44,254 nucleotides of DNA, from contig NZ_RBAM01000028.1 of NCBI RefSeq assembly GCF_003626645.1, positions 1-44,254 of the forward strand. The letters run 5' to 3'. Shown here one piece after another: positions 32,327 to 40,488 of this stretch. This DNA comes from Streptomyces klenkii. GTDB taxonomy: Bacteria; Actinomycetota; Actinomycetes; Streptomycetales; Streptomycetaceae. The stretch's first letter is position 1. Every line of letters begins with the position of its first letter. The position numbers were made by a program, and so were the translations under genes. The notes under the pieces are model-generated. The model was not told where the DNA came from, did not search any database, and was given only the letters and a program-made list of their open reading frames with translations.

Positions 32327-32583
32327 GCAAACCGTCGGCGCGCATCCGCGAAGCGCTCTGGTCAGAGGTCAAACAGTACGCAGGCCAGGGTCGAGCCCTT
32401 CTCACCTTCACCACGGACAATGAACAAGGCTTCACCTTCGAAACCCACGACCACAAATGGCGTCCTGTCGACCACGAGGGTCTCACCTTGATCCATCGTC
32501 CGAGCGATCGCGCAGAAGGACGGGTAGCACAGGCGAAGGGTTGGAGCAGGGCGGCGAAGCGGCGCCGTTTCGGCAATCGGTAA
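32233..32583 (+). CDS. cas2: Cas2, type I-E, with altered start codon
   Basis: Cas2e bridges two Cas1 dimers in the adaptation complex. The text VIVLTQCPVGLRGFLTRW, then ISPGVFVGKPSARIREALW and QGFTFETHDHKW, is typical Cas2e (about 116 residues). The expected first codon before A-T-V-I-V-L is CTG at 32233, not ATG or GTG, with GAGGTGA just upstream. The next in-frame start is GTG 32248, which would remove five residues of the first beta strand. It is therefore either translated weakly from CTG, shortened, or defective. The reading frame is open to TAA 32583, and no array follows. Confidence 0.88.
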   Translation: MATVIVLTQCPVGLRGFLTRWLFEISPGVFVGKPSARIREALWSEVKQYAGQGRALLTFTTDNEQGFTFETHDHKWRPVDHEGLTLIHRPSDRAEGRVAQAKGWSRAAKRRRFGNR

Positions 32584-32669
32584 GGGGAAAATAGGTTGAT
32601 TGCCTAAATCCATGAAAGCGTGCGAGACGTGGGCTGCGCCGTGCTCGAGATACAGGTCACGAAACTGCT

Positions 32670-33057
32670 CCCTGCGATTGCCCCGGTTCCTACCTGACGA
32701 TCGCCCACAATGGCGAGACGATGGCAGCGATTGGCGACCTGGCCGGGCAGCACCCGGTCTACCGGCGGACCGAGGGCGCCGGGACCTGGTGGTCGACGTC
32801 GGCCGCCGTGGTGGCTGCGCTGGACGGGGCGTCGGCCGACCCGGCCGCGCTCGCCGCCTATCTGGCCCTCGGACAGCCGGACGTCCTCGGGTAGCGGAGC
32901 CTCTGCCGCACGATGAACCGGGTGCCGACCGGGCACCTGCTGCTGATCACCCTCAAGCAAGCCTCGGCCATACGCTACGAGCTGGCCGAGGCCGAGCCGG
33001 TGAGCCTGCGCGATGCTGCCCTCACGGTGCGGGCCGCGGTGAGCGAGGTGGTTGGCC
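32670..33057 (+). pseudogene. Remnant of an asparagine-synthase-like macrolactam cyclase
   Basis: In one frame the text GSYLTIAHNGETMAAIGDLA, HPVYRRTEGAGTWWSTSAAV and ALDGASADPAALAAYLALGQ, then after an in-frame TAG at 32892-32894, RVPTGHLLLITLKQASAIRY, resembles the N-terminal glutamine-amidotransferase-like half of asparagine-synthase-type cyclases of lasso peptides and relatives (albusnodin/ikarugamycin-type, as far as I recall). The start is not evident, the stop interrupts it, and coding similarity ends near 33057. The ATP-binding synthetase half is missing. It is a decayed stump directly downstream of cas2. Confidence 0.55.
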
Positions 33058-33066
33058 TGAAGATCT

Positions 33067-33546
33067 TTAGTCCATCGCCGGAGCCGGTTCTTGGGAGGCC
33101 GGCGTGGTGGTGTCCTTGTCCTCGCTGGGCAGCGGTTCGGGGAGCGCTGCCCAGGCCGGCGAGGTGAAGGTGCCCGTGTCGGCGCCGCACTCGGTCAGCG
33201 TGCGCAGGAAGTGCTCCGGCTTGCCGTCCACACCATGGATCACCTTCACGGGCCTGCGGGTCGTGTTGGCGAGGGTCTGAGCCTGGTCCATGACGGAGGC
33301 GACGATCAGCGTGAGCTGCCCGTTGACCGAGATGGACCGGGTGCGTTCCGGTCCGGTGTGCCGCCCCACGGCCACGTGCACTTCCCAGCCGACGGGCCGG
33401 CGGTGATAGTCGGCCAGGACCTGCACCAGCCATGCCTCGGCCTCCGCGTCCGTCAGGTCGCCGCCGTCGCGCAGCTGGTCGAGGCGTTCCTCGCCCGGGC
33501 CGGGCTGTGCTGCAACCTCGGCCATCCACTCAGTGAAATCCGTCAT
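33067..33546 (-). CDS. Hypothetical protein
   Basis: A 159-residue soluble protein from ATG 33546 (MTDFTEWMAEVAAQPGPGEE), with good codon bias throughout. Middle text such as LTDAEAEAWLVQVLADYHRR and SISVNGQLTLIVASVMDQAQ suggests a mixed alpha/beta fold. The C-terminus is acidic and proline-rich. I recognise no family. The reverse stop lies 10 nt from the truncated end of the cyclase remnant, so the gene may have arrived with the event that cut that gene. Confidence 0.6.
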   Translation of the reverse strand: MTDFTEWMAEVAAQPGPGEERLDQLRDGGDLTDAEAEAWLVQVLADYHRRPVGWEVHVAVGRHTGPERTRSISVNGQLTLIVASVMDQAQTLANTTRRPVKVIHGVDGKPEHFLRTLTECGADTGTFTSPAWAALPEPLPSEDKDTTTPASQEPAPAMD

Positions 33547-33582
33547 GGCCTGGGAAACGACCGGGGTCGACTCCGGTCGCAA

Positions 33583-34696
33583 TACTTACGGCCGTCCGGG
33601 TGCCCACGCGGCGACCAGCGGCCCGCAGGCCACCGACCGCGGACTGCCCTGACCCTGGTGAAGGTGCTGCTCCTCAGACGCCGGTTCCGGCGGTGTCCCC
33701 AGGCTCGGCCGACCGCACCAACCATTGCTGGGCTGCCGTTGCAGCCTTGGCCTGGACGAGGGCGGTAGCGGATCAGCAGAGGGGCGCTGACTGCCCGGAA
33801 CCGGCAGTGGCGGGGGTACCCGGTACCGCTCGGGGCCAGTGGCCCGGGTTGTCGGCCGGCTGTCCGGTGGTGGGTCGCTGTTCGAGGGTGGTCTCTCCAC
33901 CGCGGGCGCTGTGGCGGTAGACCAGGGAGAGACCGGCACGGGTGAGGGCTGTTCCTGGGCTGTGGTGGTACGGGTGGTGGCCTCGCGGGCACCGGAGGAG
34001 AGGTGGGTGCAGGTGATGTGCCAGACGCGCGACGTGTCGGCCGGCCGCGCCGCTGCTCCAGGAGGTCCGGGCCGGCGGACAGGCTGTCCAGGGCGCCGAA
34101 TCCCACGGCGTCGTCCGGGCCCTGCCCAGGTCGGCGCGGCCCGTGAACGTCTCCTTGAAGGCGGCGACGATCAGGTCGCACCGGGCACCGCTGAAGAGGA
34201 CAGCGAGGACAGCGTCGCCGGGGGCTTCTTCTTCAACACTTTCGACGCCTACCGAGAAATCCCCACGCTCGGAGAGGCCACCCTCGCCGCGCGCATCCCC
34301 GCCGACACCTTCTCCCGTCGATACCTCGTCCACACCGAGGCCGCGTCGGCGGAGTGCTTCTCGGTCACCGAGTTCTCCCGTGCAATGGTCGAGCGCCGCT
34401 CCGGCCTCCCGTACGGCAGGAGCCGTCTGTGGGCGGCCACGAAGATGATCTGTGCGCTGCGAGAGCCCAAAGCCACCTCCTCGCCGCCGCTATGGAAGAC
34501 CGGTTCCAGCAGCCGGAACGCCGCTGCGCCTGCCACCCGCTACGACCCCCCTCTCCGCACCATGCGTGAGCCGACGGACACGATCCGGAACCGCCTCTTC
34601 GGATGAGGGCAGGAAGCACGGGCCCGGCGCAGAATTGGTGGTGGCGGGGCGCGCTCGTCGTGTGCCTCGCCCGCCCTACGAGAGAAGGGGCACCGG
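33583..34696. other. 1.1 kb without a supportable gene
   Basis: Several overlapping frames are open on both strands, but coding-like text jumps between frames. On the reverse strand CDLIVAAFKETFTGRADLGRA near 34140-34200 is followed in another frame by DDAVGFGALDSLSAGPDLLE; near 34300-34530 the reverse text AFRLLEPVFHSGGEEVALG appears. This looks like one or more eroded genes. I cannot name them and see no intact start with a ribosome site. Confidence 0.5.
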
Positions 34697-36382
34697 ATGG
34701 CCGGCGTTGAACGGCGCAGCAGTCCGGCGTGGCTTCCGGCCTCGCTGCTTTCGAGCCGGCAGCTGAGGACGCTCGCGGACCTCGGGGCCGAGCGCACAGT
34801 GGACTCCGGCGAGATCCTCTTCTCGGCGGGAGACGCCTCCTACGACTTCTTCGTGGTTCTGGACGGGGCCGCGGACATCGTCGAACAACTCGGTGCCGCC
34901 GAGCAGCGACTGGTCGCCTCGTACGGCCCCGGAGAGTTCCTGGGCGAGATCGGCATGCTCACCGGGGAGCGCGCGCGTTTCGCCGGAGTCATGAGAGGGC
35001 CGGGCCGAGTCCTACAGGTGCCGCTGGACCGGATTCAAGAGCTCATCGCACAGGACCCCGGTCTCAGTGACTACATCATGCGGACCTTCCTCGAACGCCG
35101 GGCGAACCTGTTGCGCCGAGGCGCCGGGCTGATCCTCATCGGCTCGCGGTACGACGAACGGTGCCGGGCTCTCCTACAGTCCTTCTCGCTCAGCAGGATG
35201 GGCGTCACTTGGATGGACCTTGAGGACCAGCCCGACGCCGAGGCGCTGCTGCGGGAGCTCCAGGTGCCGGTGACGGACCTGCCGATCGTCCTGATCCCCG
35301 GGAGGCCGCTGCTGCGCAATCCGCAGCCGGCCGACCTCGCGGCGGAGTTCGGGGAGCCGCCGACTGCCGTCGACGACGGCCAGGACGCCTGCGAACTGCT
35401 CGACTTGCTCGTCGTCGGTGGGGGCCCAGGCGGTCTGGCAGCTGCCGTCTACGGCGCATCGGAGGGACTGAGGACGGCCCTCATCGACGCCGCCGCCTTC
35501 GGCGGCCAGGCCGGTACGTCCTCAAGGATCGAGAACTACCTGGGCTTCCCCGCCGGTCTGTCCGGCGCGGAACTGGCCGCACGCGGCGCGGTCCAGGCGG
35601 CGAAGTTCGGCGTACGGCTCCACCGCAACGCCCGTGCGACACGCTTCGTGAGCCGGGGCGGGCTGCACACCGTGGTCTGCGACGACGGGAGAACCTTCCG
35701 CGCCCATGACGTCATCGTCGCCACGGGCGCCGAATACCGGCGTCTGGACGTACCCGGCATCGGGGCCTGGGAGGGCAACGGCGTCTTCTACTCCGCCACC
35801 GTCGCCGAGGCCCGGCACGCGATCGGACGGCCGGTCGCGGTCATCGGCGGAGCGAACTCCGCGGGACAAGCGGCGATGTTCCTCTCCCGGACCTCTGATC
35901 CTGTGTACCTCCTGGTGCGGGGAGACGACCTGGAGCACGCGATGTCCCGCTACCTGGTCGACGCCATCCACTCCAATCCGAAGATCGACGTGCGGGTTCG
36001 AACAGAAGCGGTCGGCATCACCGGGAACTCCTCGGTCATCGGCCTCGATGTCGTGGACCGGGCCGCCGGACAGCTCTCGACCCTGGAGCTCGACGCCGTC
36101 TTCGTGTTCATCGGCGCGACCCCCTGTACGGACTGGCTGGGCGGCCGGCTGGCCACGGACTCCAAGGGCTTCCTGCTGACCGGGCACGACCTCGACGCTG
36201 TGCGAACGTACGGACGCGGTCCCCTCGCCTTCGAAACCAGCGTGCCCGGCGTGTTCTGCGTGGGTGACGCGCGGAGCGGCAGCGTCAAGCGTGTCGCCGC
36301 AGCCGTCGGAGAGGGCTCGGCGGCGGTGCGCCTCGTCTTCGAGAGACGCCGGATCGGCGGGACGGAGACCTTGTGCCCCTAG
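34697..36382 (+). CDS. Cyclic-nucleotide-binding domain fused to a thioredoxin-reductase-like flavoprotein
   Basis: A 561-residue fusion. Residues about 25-130 form a cNMP-binding beta-roll (ILFSAGDASYDFFVVLDGAA, YGPGEFLGEIGMLTGE). A short thioredoxin-like linker domain spans about 145-215. From about 235, a two-dinucleotide-domain oxidoreductase follows: VVGGGPGGLAAAVYGA for FAD, GGQAGTSSRIENYLGFP, VIGGANSAGQAA for NADPH, and FCVGDARSGSVKRVAAA at the C-terminus. The redox C-x-x-C of thioredoxin reductase is absent; the site reads VFYSATVAEA. It would therefore pass electrons from NADPH to something other than a dithiol. GAGAAGGGG precedes ATG 34697. The gene stands alone. Confidence 0.9.
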   Translation: MAGVERRSSPAWLPASLLSSRQLRTLADLGAERTVDSGEILFSAGDASYDFFVVLDGAADIVEQLGAAEQRLVASYGPGEFLGEIGMLTGERARFAGVMRGPGRVLQVPLDRIQELIAQDPGLSDYIMRTFLERRANLLRRGAGLILIGSRYDERCRALLQSFSLSRMGVTWMDLEDQPDAEALLRELQVPVTDLPIVLIPGRPLLRNPQPADLAAEFGEPPTAVDDGQDACELLDLLVVGGGPGGLAAAVYGASEGLRTALIDAAAFGGQAGTSSRIENYLGFPAGLSGAELAARGAVQAAKFGVRLHRNARATRFVSRGGLHTVVCDDGRTFRAHDVIVATGAEYRRLDVPGIGAWEGNGVFYSATVAEARHAIGRPVAVIGGANSAGQAAMFLSRTSDPVYLLVRGDDLEHAMSRYLVDAIHSNPKIDVRVRTEAVGITGNSSVIGLDVVDRAAGQLSTLELDAVFVFIGATPCTDWLGGRLATDSKGFLLTGHDLDAVRTYGRGPLAFETSVPGVFCVGDARSGSVKRVAAAVGEGSAAVRLVFERRRIGGTETLCP

Positions 36383-37293
36383 CCACCGCCGGCACTCGGA
36401 CATCCGGTCGTTCGAGGGACCGGGCCGGATAGCCGGGCTCGGGCTCGCCCGGCCCCGGGGTCCGTCGGCTGCCCTGCGACCAGGCACTTCTCCGCCGCTG
36501 AACCGAGCGCGTGCCAACTCGCAGGTCATGCGCGACGAGCGCATTGTCATCCCTTTGAAAGAACTGCTTAGCCGCCTCCAGCCGAAATCGTTCCTGGAAG
36601 GCTCGGCGCTTGTCGGGCAGCCCGCCGCCCTGCGCGTACCTCATTCCGCGGTGAGAACTCCCCCCCCGGCGGTACGGGGGAAGACGGCCGGCACGTCGAC
36701 GAGCCCACCGGGATGCTGGGGAGCAGCGTGCCCGAACTACCCCCGCGGGTGCGGGGACGACAGTAATGGGGCCGCCGGGGCCCTCCGGTTTATGGCTGGC
36801 CCAGTTCGTGCGCCGGGATGGCTCGGCATGCACTGGCTCCCGCCGGCGCGTCCCGCCATGCTCGGATGCTGTAACGGTGTGGGCACGTTGCCCGCATCGC
36901 CGTCGGCTCCGAGTGAGGACTCATGGGCAGAGCCAGACCTGTACGGGCGGCGCAGGTACTGGCTGGAACGCCGGCTGTGATCGCTGCCGCGGCGCATCCC
37001 GCGGACTTCGCCACCTCGGCGGCTGAGACGGGGGGAAGACGCCCCCAACCGTGAGGCGGGATTCGGCCTCGGACGGTTTCGAGGACAGCCCTTGAACCAC
37101 TTGGGAGCGCTTCACCGACGGAGTTCATGGCTGGGTTGCAGAACGGCAGAGCGGACGGGCGTCTCCGTCGGTTCGTGGGCAGGCCGCGCGAGCAACATCT
37201 ACGCCCACTCCGCTTTCGGCCCCGACACCGGGGTCGGACAGTTCATCCGTCTCAACGACTCGGCCCTGGAATGCTTCTGAACAGGAGGAACTC
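36383..37293. other. 0.9 kb gap with CRISPR-repeat-like hairpins
   Basis: No gene can be supported. The segment just upstream of the lectin gene, around 37180-37280, has good codon bias (text SNIYAHSAFGPDTGVGQFIR, ending at TGA 37280) but lacks a credible start and may be a gene end relic. Two repeat-like hairpins lie at 36655-36685 and 36734-36761 and are listed separately. Confidence 0.5.
36655..36761 (-). repeat. Two CRISPR-repeat-like hairpins on the reverse strand
   Basis: Read on the reverse strand, the copy at 36734-36761 starts GTCGTCCCCGCACCC and ends GCGGGGGTAGTTC, very close in form to type I-E repeats. A second, weaker copy at 36655-36685 starts GTCTTCCCCCGTACC and ends CGGGGGGGAGTTC. 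The starts are 76 nt apart, more than the 61 nt expected for type I-E, so this is at best a decayed array end. The repeat core CCCCGC-ACCCGCGGGG is shared with the repeat near cas6e. Confidence 0.45.
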
Positions 37294-37788
37294 ATGCGCA
37301 TGCCGCAACGTCTGACGGTAGTGATCGGTACCGCGACGGCATTGGCCGGGAGCCTGTTCGTCGCCACACCGGCATCCGCCGGGACGGCGTCAGTCGCGTC
37401 CGATACGTACTACTACAAGAACCTCGCCAGCGGTCGATGCCTGACGGAGGGAAACAGCCCCTACAACTACACGGTGGTCAAGAGGTGCGACAGCAGCGCA
37501 TCGCAGCAGTGGTTCCACGAGTACCTCGGCGGCTCCTTCACCGTGCGCAATCAGTTCAGCGGCCAATGCCTCGAAACAAGTAGAGGGCACGGCGGCCAGC
37601 CATGGGGATACCCCTGCAACGGAGGCGTGGGGGAGAAGTGGATCATGCGGAACCACGGCAATGGCCGCGTCTCCTTCGAGAGCGTGTCATATCCGGGGCA
37701 GTGCCTGGAGGCTGACCCGCTCGGCCGGGCCGAGGAGGTAGTGCTGTGGGACTGCTCGTACGCGGCGAACCAGCTGTGGTACTCGTGA
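37294..37788 (+). CDS. Secreted ricin-type beta-trefoil lectin domain protein
   Basis: A 164-residue secreted protein. The signal peptide (MRMPQRLTVVIGTATALAGS) ends near A-S-A-G (residue 30). The rest is a single ricin-B-like trefoil with its repeating Q/x-x-W marks: SQQWF near 69, GEKWIM near 116 and NQLWYS at the end. Six cysteines (RCLTE, RCDS, QCLET, PCNG, QCLEA, DCSY) are paired along the repeats as in disulfide-bonded lectins. It would bind sugars outside the cell. AGGAGG lies 5 nt before ATG 37294. Confidence 0.9.
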   Translation: MRMPQRLTVVIGTATALAGSLFVATPASAGTASVASDTYYYKNLASGRCLTEGNSPYNYTVVKRCDSSASQQWFHEYLGGSFTVRNQFSGQCLETSRGHGGQPWGYPCNGGVGEKWIMRNHGNGRVSFESVSYPGQCLEADPLGRAEEVVLWDCSYAANQLWYS

Positions 37789-38432
37789 CAAACTGACGGA
37801 CCAGGAGTCGTGACGCGGTGCGGCCGAGTGCCCGGTGTACTGGATCCGGCAACGCCGCCCGAGCGCCTCCCGGATTTCCTCTACGGAGCCGGGATGTTGG
37901 ACGTCGGGCCGGGTTCGCGGATCCATCCGGGCGGCCTGCGCCGACGTCATGACGTCCCATCGGGCGTCGTTGCCGGGCAACTGCGCCTTGACCTCGACTG
38001 CCGGCTGCTCCACGCCACGCCGTACCGCATCCCGCACACCCCCATGTGATCCGCTTGGGCAGCAGGGTACGGAGCCGCCGATTACGTTCCGGCCTGTGGA
38101 TAACCTCGACCGGGGACGCTCAGGGACTGTCCGCGGCGAGGTACATCGCCGCGAGGGGGCCGTCGTGCTGAGCCTTCCGAAGCGTCGCGGCTCGGCCGTC
38201 CTCCGGTTGACGAGCGATGGCCGGTCCCTCACTAGAGGGTCCGACCGCCGCTGTTCGTGGGTGCATCACGGGGCTGGTGAAGATGTCGTGCCCGCCGGTG
38301 CATCGCCGGACAATGTGCCGTGCGCCCCGTATTCGCTCCGTCCCGTAGGAGCAGGTTGCACGCCAGCCCCCGGATCGGGTGAGCTCGTCGGCGACGGCTG
38401 TTCAGCTGAGTGCCACCCTTGCCGCCCTCCGG
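37789..38432. other. 0.64 kb gap, no supported gene
   Basis: A reverse-strand frame around 37880-38060 has text such as DARWDVMTSAQAARMDPRTR with reasonable codon bias, but it has no start with a ribosome site and runs into the lectin gene. It may be another relic. I see no RNA gene or clear terminator. Confidence 0.45.
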
Positions 38433-38798
38433 TCAGGAGGTCTTCTGCAGCAGCCAAGCGTTCGGCGTGAAGGAGGAGTTGACGAAGACCACGCAGCCGC
38501 CGCTGTAGTAGGTCTGGACCTTGGTCCAGCCCTTCGGCGGTTGCGCGCTGGCGCAGGCGTTGACCTGGGTGCCGACGGGGAGGCCGTCCAGCTGCTTGAT
38601 CATCTTGATGTTCGAGCCGCTCATCACGCGGCACGAGGCGCTGGTGCCCCAGTTCACGTCGACCCAGCCGTCCGGGGTCATCGAGTCGGCGCACACCGTG
38701 CGGGTCTCGCCCGGCGACGCCTGGGCCGGGCTCGCCGTGACGGAGGCGACGAGCGCCGCGCCGAGAAGTGCCAGACCCGCGGTGCGGAGTCGTCTCAT
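38433..38798 (-). CDS. Small secreted cysteine-containing protein
   Basis: A 121-residue secreted protein. The signal peptide is MRRLRTAGLALLGAALVASV, with likely cleavage after A-Q-A near residue 27. The mature domain of about 94 residues has four cysteines (VCADS, SCRVM, ACASA, GCVVF), probably two disulfides, and a W-V-D-V-N-W core. GGGAG is found upstream of ATG 38798. The family is not recognised by name; it may have a role in the cell envelope or in interactions. Confidence 0.82.
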   Translation of the reverse strand: MRRLRTAGLALLGAALVASVTASPAQASPGETRTVCADSMTPDGWVDVNWGTSASCRVMSGSNIKMIKQLDGLPVGTQVNACASAQPPKGWTKVQTYYSGGCVVFVNSSFTPNAWLLQKTS

Positions 38799-38910
38799 GA
38801 GGTGTCTCCCAAACGTAAAGAGTGCACTGATGCGCTGATGAAGGATCAGTGGTGGTCACGGGCATTCAATGGCCTGTGTGAAGGTCTTGAGGAGAGTGTT
38901 TTCGGCCATG

Positions 38911-38932
38911 AAAAAGGCCGCGAAGGGCCTTC
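38911..38932 (-). terminator. Reverse-strand terminator-like hairpin with T-tract
   Basis: Reading the reverse strand, AAGGCC pairs with GGCCTT, followed by a run of T (GGCCTTTTTC). It could end transcription coming from the gene at 39322, or from a small RNA in the gap. Confidence 0.5.
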
Positions 38933-38984
38933 TCAAGGTTTACTCGTCTCCTCAAGGCTTTGAGGAAGCCGCGAAAAAGCCGCC

Positions 38985-39014
38985 GTGCCGCACGGGCGCG
39001 GGCCCGTGCGGCAC
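38985..39014. terminator. 13-bp perfect hairpin
   Basis: GTGCCGCACGGGC (38985-38997) pairs with GCCCGTGCGGCAC (39002-39014) around a 4-nt loop. It lies 308 nt beyond the stop of the reverse-strand gene at 39322, so it may be a second terminator, but no gene sits next to it. Confidence 0.45.
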
Positions 39015-39321
39015 AGTCGTGAGCAGCGGTAGCGGTGGTAGTTGCCCGATGTGCACCGGACGCGTTTGTGCGAAGGCCCGCGCGGAAGCAGTCGGCGCGG
39101 AGGCCGGGGCCACCGGAAGGATTCCTTGTACGGCTCCTTTCCGGTGGACCCCGGACGGCGGTGGGCACCACCGGTCAAGGTGAAGCCATCGGCTCGTTCG
39201 AAGCGGCTGTTCGGCTCTTCAGCTGTTCGGCTGACGGTCGAGGGCATTCACGGCCGGTGCCCGATGTCCCCGGCGCGGTAACGGGACCGGGACCCGGCCT
39301 GGCCCGCGGGCCGCTTGCTTG

Positions 39322-40350
39322 TCACGTTCTCCGTGTTGAAGTTCCGGCAGGGGCAGGGGCAGTGAACGGCTGGCCGGTGCGAGCGGGGCTGATGGGGGCG
39401 TTGTCGAAGGTGCGGGTGGTTGTGGTTCCGGCGCGCACGGTGATGTTGTCGGCGTTGTAGCGCTTTGCGGGTGCACCGGGCGTGGTGGGGGCCCAGTAGG
39501 TGATGTCCCAGGTGCCGCGTTCCGGCGTGACGAAGTAGGTGGCGGTGCCGGGGACTGTCAGGCGCCCGGTGAGGCCGGCCGTCGGTCCGGCGCTCGGCTC
39601 CAGGTCGACGGTCGCGGACCCGGTGGTGCCAGGCCGGGCACCACCGCGGACCTGCACGGTGGCCAGGTCCTTCGCGGAGGGATGCCGGGTGAGCCCGGTC
39701 AGGGCGCGGGGCCCGGTGAAGACGTATCCGAGTGCGTAGTCGGCGGACTTGGTCGTCCAGTACGCGTCGTACCACTGCTTCACCGCCCCGGGCTCGGCGT
39801 CGGGTCCCAGGTGAGCGACGCGCAGGCTCGGTGTGGCGATCATCCGGTTGATGAGGCGGGTGGTGCCGCCGTGCTTGACCTCGGTGACCATCATGCCGTG
39901 CAGGAACGCCGCGGAGCGGTCGGGCGGCCGCACATCGACGGGGGCTGTGGTGCGCGCGTCGACGGTCACGGTGGTATCGCGGTCGAGGTCGAGGCGCGGC
40001 TGGACGACCCAGTCGGTGCCGTCCGCGGTGTTGCCGGTGGTCAGGTAACTGTCGAGCAGGTAGCGGCCCTTGGGCAGGCGTACGGTCGTCGTGCCGGAGG
40101 CGTCGTGCGGATGGACAGTCTCGCCGGCGCCGGGGCCCGAGATGCCGGTGACGGTGGTGTCGTAAGCCCCCGTCGAGCTGCCGCCGCGATCGAGGTGACG
40201 GATCGTGAGACTGTACGTCTGCGGCGCCGCGGCGAAGGCCGCGGCACCCGGGGCCATGGCGTCCAGGGCAGGTGTCGCGCAACCGGCCAGGGCGGCAGCG
40301 ACGGTCAGGATCCGCAGGACGCTCCGGCGGGGTACGGAAGAAGTGGTCAT
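39322..40350 (-). CDS. Secreted protein related to a non-catalytic domain of S8 peptidases
   Basis: A 342-residue exported protein from ATG 40350. PRRSVLRILTVAAALAGC is a Tat- or lipoprotein-like signal (L-A-G-C at about 24-27), so lipidation is possible. The mature text YSLTIRHLDRGGSSTGAYDT, GAGETVHPHDASGTTTVRLP and KGRYLLDSYLTTG is of the type found in the non-protease region of very large Streptomyces subtilases, as far as I recall. No D-H-S protease triad is present. It may be a stand-alone extracellular binding domain or a shortened subtilase. It is divergent from the sigma factor gene. Confidence 0.65.
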   Translation of the reverse strand: MTTSSVPRRSVLRILTVAAALAGCATPALDAMAPGAAAFAAAPQTYSLTIRHLDRGGSSTGAYDTTVTGISGPGAGETVHPHDASGTTTVRLPKGRYLLDSYLTTGNTADGTDWVVQPRLDLDRDTTVTVDARTTAPVDVRPPDRSAAFLHGMMVTEVKHGGTTRLINRMIATPSLRVAHLGPDAEPGAVKQWYDAYWTTKSADYALGYVFTGPRALTGLTRHPSAKDLATVQVRGGARPGTTGSATVDLEPSAGPTAGLTGRLTVPGTATYFVTPERGTWDITYWAPTTPGAPAKRYNADNITVRAGTTTTRTFDNAPISPARTGQPFTAPAPAGTSTRRT

Positions 40351-40488
40351 GATCTGCACTGCGCCACAGGGCACGGGAGTTCCTGTGGGCTGCGTCACTC
40401 GGAACGCGAGGCCGCGGCCCGCACGGCCCGCATGGCCCATGTGGTGCACATCACCGGAACCCGCGCGGCGGAGGTGGCAGAGCAGAGT

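Larger units (their letters stand above)
38799..39321. other. 0.5 kb gap with two hairpins
   Basis: No gene is supported between the small secreted protein start and the stop of the larger secreted protein. It contains a reverse-strand terminator-like hairpin and a 13-bp hairpin, listed separately. Confidence 0.5.

Noticed and set aside
32584..32700. A CRISPR array downstream of cas2
   Set aside because: No CCCCGC...GCGGGG hairpin unit occurs between cas2 and the cyclase remnant, so the usual array position is empty.
33839..34606. Forward 255-codon ORF
   Set aside because: Composition changes along its length and no motif is seen; reverse-strand text is equally good in parts, so no call was made.
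36655..36761. A functional two-repeat CRISPR array
   Set aside because: Repeat starts are 76 nt apart and the second copy is diverged; kept only as a possible relic.
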